Shown here: positions 40,157-47,820 of the stretch, in pieces
Position numbering within the stretch: position 1 is the first letter of the stretch
Layout of the letters: each line of letters starts with the position of its first letter
NCBI GenBank assembly: GCA_965262565.1
Contig: CBDHFQ010000034.1
Span: 1-49,664 of the forward strand
DNA from: CBDHFQ01 sp965262565
Lineage (GTDB): Bacteria; Bacteroidota; Bacteroidia; J057
Length of the DNA stretch: 49,664 bases
Direction: 5' to 3'
Program-made: the position numbers and the translations under genes
Notes under the pieces: generated by a model
The model's input: the letters and a program-made list of their open reading frames with translations, nothing else
Told to the model about the DNA's origin: nothing
The model's database searches: none

Positions 40157-40207
40157 TATTATTTTATATCATCGCTAAATTGGAAGGTAGTGAAATGATT
40201 CTCCTAT

Positions 40208-41245
40208 ATGATAAAAACCTTTGTATATGATGCCCCATTCAGGCTTGAACAAGGAGATGTCTTAGCCAAATTTCAACTTGCCTATCATACCTACGGTATA
40301 CTAAATGCGGAAAAAAATAATGTTATCTGGATATGTCATGCACTAACTGGTAACTCCGACGCAAAGCAATGGTGGTCAGGTATGTTTGGCAAAGGTAAAT
40401 TATTCGATCCAGAACATTATTTCATAGTATGTGCTAATATTTTGGGTTCTTGCTATGGTTCAACTTATGCCCTATCTGTAAATCCTGATACGAACAAACC
40501 CTATTATCACAGTTTTCCACTTGTCACTATCCGAGATATGATAATGGCAATGAACGAATTACGTATCCATTTGGGGATTTCAAAGATAAAGCTGTTGATT
40601 GGTGGATCTCTTGGAGGACAACAGGTATTGGAGTGGGGCATCATGTTTCCCGATACCATAGAATATGCTGTACCTATCGCCACTAATGCAAAACACTCTC
40701 CTTGGGGAATTGCCTTTAATGAAGCACAAAGGATGGCCATTGAAGCAGATCCTTCCTGGAAAACCAATCATCCTAAAGCGGGATTAGAAGGACTTAAGGC
40801 CGCAAGAGCTATTGCCATGTTATCCTACAGAGACTACGCTATATTTGATAAAACCCAACAAGATTCAAATCAAAACATTTGGGATCATTATCGTGCCAGT
40901 TCATATCTTAGATACCAAGGGGAAAAGCTAACGCAACGGTTCGATACGTTTGCCTACTATACCTTATCTAAAGCTATGGATGCTCATCATGTAGGAAGAA
41001 ACAGAGAAAATATGAAAGTAGCTCTTGGAAAGATATCTGCCAAAACACTTGTTTTAGGAATAGATTCAGACTGGTTGTTCCCCCTCAGAGAACAAGCTTT
41101 TATACAACAACACATCCCCCAATCAGAATTTATTACTGTTCACTCGATTTACGGACATGATGGCTTCCTGGTAGAAACGAATGAAATATCTTCCATGATT
41201 AAAAAATTTATTAGCAATCATCCCAATTTGGAAATAATGTCGTGA
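40208..41245 (+). CDS. metX: homoserine O-acetyltransferase
   Basis: A 345-residue alpha/beta hydrolase that acetylates homoserine with acetyl-CoA, the first committed step of methionine synthesis in this branch. The catalytic triad is Ser134 in GGSLGGQQVLEW, Asp288 in GIDSDWLFP and His317 in YGHDGFL. The oxyanion loop is VIWICHALTGNSDA, and NILGSCYGSTY matches the MetX family. Length is usual. The start ATG 40208 directly begins the family N-terminal strand. It is 107 bases downstream of metY and works directly with it. Confidence 0.96.
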   Translation: MIKTFVYDAPFRLEQGDVLAKFQLAYHTYGILNAEKNNVIWICHALTGNSDAKQWWSGMFGKGKLFDPEHYFIVCANILGSCYGSTYALSVNPDTNKPYYHSFPLVTIRDMIMAMNELRIHLGISKIKLLIGGSLGGQQVLEWGIMFPDTIEYAVPIATNAKHSPWGIAFNEAQRMAIEADPSWKTNHPKAGLEGLKAARAIAMLSYRDYAIFDKTQQDSNQNIWDHYRASSYLRYQGEKLTQRFDTFAYYTLSKAMDAHHVGRNRENMKVALGKISAKTLVLGIDSDWLFPLREQAFIQQHIPQSEFITVHSIYGHDGFLVETNEISSMIKKFISNHPNLEIMS

Positions 41246-41322
41246 CTGAGTAACCAACTTTATCCAAATTATAGGTAATTTACCTTAATAATTATTGTAT
41301 AATAGCTCTAGTTTATGCAACT

Positions 41323-43813
41323 TTGTTGCAAAAGCAATATTATTGCAGTTATAGATCCGCTAATTCTCTCACTTTGGGTATATTAAGATGTTTAATTCGG
41401 TTATTTTCGGTAATTGTCTTGGGACTCCCGAACATGCTTTTCTCCCAACCTAATAACGTTCCTTTACAGGATACTAGCTGTAAATTTTTTATCGAAGGAA
41501 GCGTTTATGATAGAAATACAGAACAACCACTCCCCTTCGTAAAAATTAGCATTGAGGGAACAAATATAGGAAGTCTTACCGATGAAAATGGGTATTTTAA
41601 AATAAACCAACTGTGTGAAAAAGAACACGACATTATCTTCACTTCTGCAGGATATAAAGCGGGAAAACACCATCACGATTTTCATCATTCCTCGCTAAAA
41701 ATGTACCTAGCTCCTAATGAATATACCCTTAATAATGTTCTGGTTGAAGCTAAAAGGAATGTACCTGAACTTGAAACCATCATTTCCTCAACTTTAGATG
41801 CAGAGGATTTGAAAAAAGTATCTACTGAATCTTTAGCTGCTGTGCTGACTCAGATTAGTGGTGTAAGTATGCTTAGTGTAGGCCAAAATGTGGCAAAGCC
41901 TATGATCCATGGACTACATAGCAATAGGGTATTAATTATCAATAATGGAGTAAGACACGAATTTCAAAATTGGGGAGAGGATCATGCTCCTGAAATTGAT
42001 CCTTCATTGATTGATAAGATTGAAGTAATTAAAGGAGCAGGAACAGTCAGATATGGTCCTGAAGCAATGGGAGGAGTGATTGTTATTCACCCGCCCAAAA
42101 TGGAATTAAATACGGATCTAGAAGGAAACCTGCAATTAATAGGTAAAACTAATGGACGATCGGGAGAAGGAATCCTTGAATTGAGGAAAGGGTTCAAGTG
42201 GTTTAGCCTAATTGGTGGAGGTTCTTATATAAAACAAGGAGATTTGCATGCTCCAGACTATTTATTGACAAATACAGGTAAAGAGGAATATAGTTATTAT
42301 GGTGGCTTTAATATTCATCCGATAGCTGAGTTGGACTTAGAAGGATACTATAGCCGTTTTAATCAGGAGCTAGGAATTTTAAGAGGCTCCGTTTTTGGAA
42401 ATCTGGATGATTTAGAGTTGGCCCTATCGAGTGATGTTCCTCTTTTTACGGATGAATTCAGCTATGACATTGCTCCGCCTAGACAAATGATTGAGCATGA
42501 TCTTTATAAGCTTAAAGCTACGTATACAGGTCGAAATCATATGTTGTCTGCACAATATGGATACCAAAAAAATAGTCGTCAAGAATTTGGAGTTCGGCGT
42601 GTAAATGCTCCTAATATTGACCTTGAATTAATAACTGAAAGTGCAGAATTAGCATGGCGGCATCCAGAACTTGGATCAATTTCAGGAAAACTGGGATTTC
42701 AATGGCAAAAACAGGCAAATGATAATCTTCCAGGAACAAATACGGTCCCTTTTATTCCTAATTTTGATAGTGAGGAATTTGGAGGATATTTCATAGAATC
42801 AATAAAACTTGGATCTAATGTATTAGAACTAGGAGCAAGATTTGATCATTTCAATGCACTGATTATAGGAAGAGAACCGGATAATACTATTTATCAAAAT
42901 AGAATAGTTTACAATAATGTCAGCGGCACTTTAGGGTACAAACACAAGTTAGGAGAAGCTCTTACTTTCCAGACCAACATAGGAACCGCTTGGCGACCTC
43001 CTAACGTCGCTGAATTGTACAGGTTCGGACAACATAGCTTTTTCCTGGAATACGGTCTTTGGAGATACACTATAAATGATCAGTTTGACTTTATCAGCAC
43101 CAGTCAGGGAATTTTAGATGAAACTGACAGACCTGTACCTTCTGAAATAGCTTACAAATGGGTTAATACTTTTTTGTACCAACGGGAAAATTTCCAACTG
43201 GAAGCAACAAGCTATGTGAATTTCATTAGTAACTATATTTACTCCCGACCTGGAGGATTAACAAGAACTCCCAGAGGTTTTTTTGTGTTTTTTTTTATAT
43301 GATCAAGCAGATGCATTATTCTGGGGAATTGATATAACAGCGGAAAAAGAACATTCAAACCGTTTGGTATCCACTGTAAAAGCTAGTTACCTAAATGCAA
43401 GACAACTTAATCCTAGCGATCGATTTGCAGGCCTACCACCTGCAAGAATTAATTATACCTTAAACTACCACCCTAATATTCCGGGGAAGATAGATGTAAA
43501 TTTAGGCGTTGATCTTTCTTACACCTTTGAGCAATATCAACATCCTAGAATCATCCCTATATCAGAATTTTTGATGCCTACTGAAGAGATAGATCTATTT
43601 TCGGGGGAGGCTAATGATTTTGATATATTGCCTCCACCCTCATCTTTTTTCCTTACTCATATACTCGCAAATGTTTCCTGGCAACAATTATCATGGCAAT
43701 TCCAGGTCAGAAATTTATTCAATACCAGTTACAGGAATTATACAGATCGAATTCGCTACTTTGCTGATGACATAGGGCGAAATATTTCCATCTCAATTGA
43801 GTATCAGTTTTAA
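41323..43813 (+). CDS. TonB-dependent receptor with carboxypeptidase-like N-domain, frameshifted
   Basis: A second outer-membrane receptor. The start is TTG 41323, with a hydrophobic segment at about 20-42 ending LFSQ; no in-frame ATG lies before residue 38. A CarboxypepD_reg-like domain follows (SVYDRNTEQPLPFVKISIEG), and then a plug with GLHSNRVLIINNGVRHEFQN and DKIEVIKGAGTVRYGPEAMG. A histidine-rich turn (GKHHHDFHHSS, about 112-122) lies between them. The barrel ends in Phe (YQF). The frame breaks at a run of nine T (43288-43296, next to a T7 at 43278-43284); removing one T gives RGFFVFFLYDQADALFWG. The whole is then 829 residues. The plug and the histidines suggest a metal-uptake receptor such as zinc, but this is inference. 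It starts 77 bases after metX. Confidence 0.85.
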
Positions 43814-43824
43814 AGATCATTATT

Positions 43825-44208
43825 CTAGAGCTCTTTGTCCGAATTCCAACGATACGGACAGTCTACTTCTGCAGAAATAACTCCCAACAGAGAAGTATCT
43901 TTTTTCATAACAATTTCACGTTTTCCACTTAGATACATATAAATGTATTTCAGGTGTTGAACCCTGAAAACGCGTTTAGCTTCATCAGTCTCCTGAAAAT
44001 TTTCGCTACAAACAATTTCTTGTTTGATTTCCTCAATCTCTTGAATCACACTATCCTTAAGGGAATGCAACATCATAATATTAGATGACTGAGTCTCCGG
44101 TCTACAGGTTTCAATGGTCCACATTAATACTGCTCCAAACAAGCCTATAGTGAATATACGAAGCGATATTGACCGCTTACTAATCGGCATAGGTTTCATA
44201 GGTACCAT
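43825..44208 (-). CDS. small membrane protein of unknown function
   Basis: A 127-residue protein I do not recognise. The N-terminus is basic and has one hydrophobic helix (about residues 15-35; FTIGLFGAVLMWTIE), so it is likely anchored in the inner membrane with the rest outside. Cys36 follows the helix. The remainder is mostly polar and helical (KDSVIQEIEEIKQEIV), with further Cys at about 67 and 117. Start could be Met1 or Met7. It faces the lytic transglycosylase upstream on the same strand, about 105 bases away, and converges on the receptor gene. Confidence 0.55.
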   Translation of the reverse strand: MVPMKPMPISKRSISLRIFTIGLFGAVLMWTIETCRPETQSSNIMMLHSLKDSVIQEIEEIKQEIVCSENFQETDEAKRVFRVQHLKYIYMYLSGKREIVMKKDTSLLGVISAEVDCPYRWNSDKEL

Positions 44209-44312
44209 AATATTGATGGAATTAAATGGAAATTAGTTGGTATGATGAATCAATTAATTATACATATGCTTTGATCATACATATTTAACTGGAATGCTAA
44301 TCAGGGCAATAT

Positions 44313-45167
44313 TTATGAAGTTTTTCTTACAGACAGTGCAGAAGGAAATAGTATTCTTAGATAGTTTTCAATGTCTCCTTTAGATATATGGCCATCTTTA
44401 TTGAAATCCAATCCTATATTTTGCCTGTAGTGTTTTGAAGGCGAAGAGAATAAAATGTCGTTAGCATCTACCATAATGGCTTTAGGATACAGAATGCCTA
44501 AATAGAGATCCGTTAATGATTGGAATTCACCATATCTCTCCTGCACAATCTCTAAATAGTTCTCTACTAGGGTCAACTGCTGAGTAGCTGACATTTTTTG
44601 GATATCATTTAAATACCACTTTGTGCCATATTTCTGGTTCATGTCTTTAATGGAAGGTAGCATAAATTGAATTAAGCCTACAGCACCACTCCCTCTGTAA
44701 TTTTTTACAGAGGGATTAAACTTGGATTCAAAATATATAACCGCCATCAACCACTCAGGTGGAATATTAAGTCTGGAAGAAATTCTTCGTACTTCTTCCT
44801 CAAAACATTGTAAATCCTCAATGTAATTCTGAGCTTTATCAATTAAGTACAGTGGAGTCCCGGAATCACTGATTAAGGTAGCTTTAGGAACATCCTTTTT
44901 GAAAATACTATAAGTCACATAATTTGTAGAAATAATCAATAGAGAAATAATTAATAACTGCTTATAGCTAATAAAACTATTGACTGCTTGATCCTCAGAA
45001 GTTACTATAGAGAAAAGATTATCTTCCTGGGGATATTTTTGAATTCTAAATTTCCTAAAAAAATTTGCTATTGGGATCATCACAAATAATTTATCTATTA
45101 TTTTTAGCAAAATAATATAATGACAACACAAAGCAAAATTTTTTAGCAAAAATTTCATTTTTCTCAT
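44313..45167 (-). CDS. lytic transglycosylase-like protein with EF-hand tail
   Basis: A 284-residue protein, membrane-anchored by a helix near residues 70-90 (LLIISLLIISTNYV) and facing the periplasm. The SLT fold has the catalytic Glu in VIYFESKFNPS and the supporting GAVGLIQFMLPSI; it would cleave the glycan strand of peptidoglycan. The last part carries one perfect EF-hand or dockerin-like loop, DFNKDGHISKGD, where position 12 is Asp, so it may bind calcium. A shorter start at Met30 (45080) is possible and would remove the odd hydrophobic N-end. I infer envelope remodelling. Confidence 0.78.
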   Translation of the reverse strand: MRKMKFLLKNFALCCHYIILLKIIDKLFVMIPIANFFRKFRIQKYPQEDNLFSIVTSEDQAVNSFISYKQLLIISLLIISTNYVTYSIFKKDVPKATLISDSGTPLYLIDKAQNYIEDLQCFEEEVRRISSRLNIPPEWLMAVIYFESKFNPSVKNYRGSGAVGLIQFMLPSIKDMNQKYGTKWYLNDIQKMSATQQLTLVENYLEIVQERYGEFQSLTDLYLGILYPKAIMVDANDILFSSPSKHYRQNIGLDFNKDGHISKGDIENYLRILFPSALSVRKTS

Positions 45168-45393
45168 CTTCTCTATTGAGGGAAGGTTTTGTATCTAATA
45201 ATATTGGTAATATAAAGGTTTTCGGTCAAAATAGTAGCATTTCCACTTTTCTTTGTTCCTTTCCCCAAAAATTATCTTCTTTCGATATTACATATTAAGC
45301 TTTTGTATCTTCATGTTCACCACTTAGCATTCATTAATCCATTACAAGTAATCCAGCGTTACTCTTTTCTATTTATTCGTCTACATATACTGA
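45168..45393. other. divergent intergenic region
   Basis: About 225 AT-rich bases between the transglycosylase and the HD-domain gene. Two promoters are expected; I see no other structure. Confidence 0.4.
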
Positions 45394-46044
45394 ATGAAAA
45401 AGTATCATATTTTATCAGAAATGAATGAATACCTTTTGAAAAATTGGCAAATGCTAACTAAACATGCTCTGAATCCAGGCCTTTCCTTTTATGATCAATT
45501 GATTACTTCTTATTCTTCTCCTACAAGACACTATCACAATCTCAAGCATATTCAGGATTTGCTTGAATTGACAGACTTATATAAGGACAACTTATTTTCT
45601 CCAGAAACAGTATCTTTTGCTGTATGGTATCACGATGCTATTTTCGATCCTCTGGATACCGAAAATGAAGAGCGAAGTGCAGAATTAGCTCAACAACAAC
45701 TGAGTGCCCTGCACATTGACCCAACTATTATATCTCATTGCTACTCTTATATCCTTGCTACAAAGACCCATAGCCTAAGCGAACACATCAACCATTTCGA
45801 TGCTCAATTTATGCTGGACATAGATTTATCTATTTTAGCAGCTAACAGACATGCCTATCAAAAATACCAGCTACAAATAAGGCAGGAATACCACATGTTT
45901 TCAGATGAAGCATTCAAGAAGGGGCGGAAAAAGCTACTCAACGAATGGTTATCATTAGATCATATCTTTCACACAGACTTATTTAGAAATGAGTATGAAG
46001 AAAAAGCCAGAGAAAATATTTCAATAGAACTAGCTTTTTTATGA
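45394..46044 (+). CDS. HD-superfamily metal-dependent phosphohydrolase
   Basis: A 216-residue soluble protein. HD-type metal ligands are visible: RHYHNLKHI (about 49-57) and VWYHDAIFDP (about 76-85). The region EERSAELAQQQL and the later LDIDLSILA also match the family of predicted HD phosphohydrolases that databases often misname after a glutamate-receptor subunit. The substrate is unknown, likely a nucleotide. It ends at the stop next to the VOC gene on the other strand, with no gap. Confidence 0.82.
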   Translation: MKKYHILSEMNEYLLKNWQMLTKHALNPGLSFYDQLITSYSSPTRHYHNLKHIQDLLELTDLYKDNLFSPETVSFAVWYHDAIFDPLDTENEERSAELAQQQLSALHIDPTIISHCYSYILATKTHSLSEHINHFDAQFMLDIDLSILAANRHAYQKYQLQIRQEYHMFSDEAFKKGRKKLLNEWLSLDHIFHTDLFRNEYEEKARENISIELAFL

Positions 46045-46449
46045 TCAATTGTCGAAGGATTCTACAGGTTGGATAAGATCCCATTTATTTCCATACAAAT
46101 CTTCAAAGACTGCCACAGTTCCATAAGATGCATGTAAAGGCGGCCTTATAATCGAAATTTGTTCATCAATAAGATGTTGGTAATCCCTATCAAAATCATC
46201 CGTATATAAAAAAAGAAAGACTCTTCCTCCCGTCTGGTTTCCGATTCGTTGCTCTTGCTTCTCTCCATCTGCTTTAGCAAGTAATAAACAACATTCTCTC
46301 GAACCTTTTGGAGCTACTAATACCCAACGCTTCGTTTCACTAAGAACAGTATCCTCTATAAGATCAAATTTCAATTTTCGGGTATAAAAGTCTATCGCTT
46401 CATCATAGTCTTTTACCAATAAGCTGATATGTCGTATAAATTGTTTCAT
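46045..46449 (-). CDS. VOC-family (glyoxalase/bleomycin-resistance-like) protein
   Basis: A 134-residue protein from ATG 46449; an ATG five codons upstream (46464) adds only LYLV and is less likely. It has the paired beta-alpha-beta-beta-beta pattern: RHISLLVKDYDEAIDFYTRK at the start and GTVAVFEDLYGNKWDLIQP at the end. VOC proteins use a divalent metal for glyoxalase, dioxygenase or resistance roles. One metal position (His4 of RHIS) and the later Glu are present. The specific function cannot be told. Confidence 0.85.
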   Translation of the reverse strand: MKQFIRHISLLVKDYDEAIDFYTRKLKFDLIEDTVLSETKRWVLVAPKGSRECCLLLAKADGEKQEQRIGNQTGGRVFLFLYTDDFDRDYQHLIDEQISIIRPPLHASYGTVAVFEDLYGNKWDLIQPVESFDN

Positions 46450-46520
46450 CACTAAATAAAGCACAAAATACCTATAATCATGGAAAATATTTCAAAGGTA
46501 GAAGGCTGGAACAAAAATGA

Positions 46521-46552
46521 AGAAACCTTCCTATTCTCACAAGAAGGTTTCT
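46521..46552 (-). terminator. hairpin after acyl-CoA dehydrogenase
   Basis: AGAAACCTTC (46521-46530) pairs perfectly with GAAGGTTTCT (46543-46552), 10 bp with a 12-base loop. Read on the minus strand it follows the dehydrogenase stop by about 37 bases and is followed by TCATTTTTG. Confidence 0.7.
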
Positions 46553-46588
46553 CCAAATTAAAGACATGGATCGTTATATAAAATGCTA

Positions 46589-47758
46589 TTACTTCAGCAC
46601 TGACCTGGCAATGACAATCTTTTGAATTTCTGATGTACCCTCGCCTATAGTACAAAGTTTCGCATCTCTGTAGTATTTTTCTACGGGGAATTCTTTGATG
46701 TATCCATACCCCCCATGGATCTGTACAGCTTCATTTGCGATATCTACCGCAGCTTCACTGGTGTATAATTTAGCCATAGCAGAATATTGATTGACTACTT
46801 GACCTTTATTAATCATATCAGCTGCTCGGTGAGTCATTAGCAAACCAGCCTGTAATTTGGTATACATATCAACCAGTTTGAAAGAAACTCCCTGAAATTC
46901 ATATATGGGCTTTTCAAACTGCTCTCGCTCCATAGCATACTTTATGGACGCTTCATATGCTGCAAACCCAATTCCTAACGATAAAGCTGCAATGGATATT
47001 CTTCCTCCATCCAGCACTTTCATAGCTTGCTTGAATCCTTGCCCTTCTTCTCCTAACATATTGGCATGTGGTATCTTACAATCCTCAAATATAAGCTCCG
47101 TAGTTTCGGAAGCTCTCATTCCCAATTTATCTTCCTTTTTACCATGTCGGAATCCTGGAGTTCCTTTTTCTACCACAAAAGCAGACGAATTATTTCGGGT
47201 TCTGGGTTCTCCCGTTCTCACTACCACCACTGCAACATCCCCGGTTTTTCCATGAGTAATAAAATTTTTAGCCCCGTTGAGAATCCAATGATCTCCATCC
47301 CGTACTGCTGTAGTACGCATATTACCCGCATCTGAACCAGTATTTGCCTCTGTTAATCCCCAGGCACCGATCCATTCAGCTGTAGCCAATTTGGGTAAAT
47401 ATGTTCTTTTCTGTTCTTCGTTCCCAAACTTTAAAATATGATTTGTACATAGAGAATTGTGCGCTGCCAGGGAAAGGCCTATTCCTCCACAAAACTTCGA
47501 TAATTCTATAATAGCCGTTACATATTCGTGATACCCAAAACCAGATCCTCCGTATTCTTCTGGAACCAATACCCCCATGAGGCCCATTTCTCCTAATTCT
47601 TTAAATATATGTAGGGGAAATTCCTGAGATTCGTCATATTGCTTAACTACCTCTCTTAAATTTTCCTCTCCGTATCGACGTATCATGTCAGCTATCAATA
47701 GCTGATTTTCACTGTACTGAAAATCTAGCCCAGCCGGCTTTGCGACAGTAGTATTCAT
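46589..47758 (-). CDS. acyl-CoA dehydrogenase
   Basis: A 389-residue FAD enzyme that makes the 2,3-double bond in acyl-CoA, the first step of beta-oxidation or of branched-chain amino-acid breakdown. Family motifs: AWGLTEANTGSDAGNMRTTA (FAD and substrate region, about 130-150), NGAKNFITHGKTGDV, EDCKIPHANMLGEEGQGF, and the C-end HGGYGYIKEFPVEKYYRDAK with catalytic Glu356. The motif GEGTSEIQKIVIAR ends it. This is the short- or medium-chain type with the Glu at the C-terminal position. No electron-transfer flavoprotein gene is near. Start ATG 47758. Confidence 0.95.
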   Translation of the reverse strand: MNTTVAKPAGLDFQYSENQLLIADMIRRYGEENLREVVKQYDESQEFPLHIFKELGEMGLMGVLVPEEYGGSGFGYHEYVTAIIELSKFCGGIGLSLAAHNSLCTNHILKFGNEEQKRTYLPKLATAEWIGAWGLTEANTGSDAGNMRTTAVRDGDHWILNGAKNFITHGKTGDVAVVVVRTGEPRTRNNSSAFVVEKGTPGFRHGKKEDKLGMRASETTELIFEDCKIPHANMLGEEGQGFKQAMKVLDGGRISIAALSLGIGFAAYEASIKYAMEREQFEKPIYEFQGVSFKLVDMYTKLQAGLLMTHRAADMINKGQVVNQYSAMAKLYTSEAAVDIANEAVQIHGGYGYIKEFPVEKYYRDAKLCTIGEGTSEIQKIVIARSVLK

Positions 47759-47820
47759 AATTTTATTTTAATTGCTGTATAATTGATAAACGAAGAAAAT
47801 GCCCTAATGTTAGTCACTCA

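Noticed and set aside
41315..41386. ATG at 41315 as the receptor start
   Set aside because: It is in another frame and stops after about 23 codons; TTG 41323 is in frame with the receptor.
46452..46655. 67-residue minus-strand open frame ahead of the VOC gene
   Set aside because: It reads the tail of the acyl-CoA dehydrogenase and the terminator in another frame.
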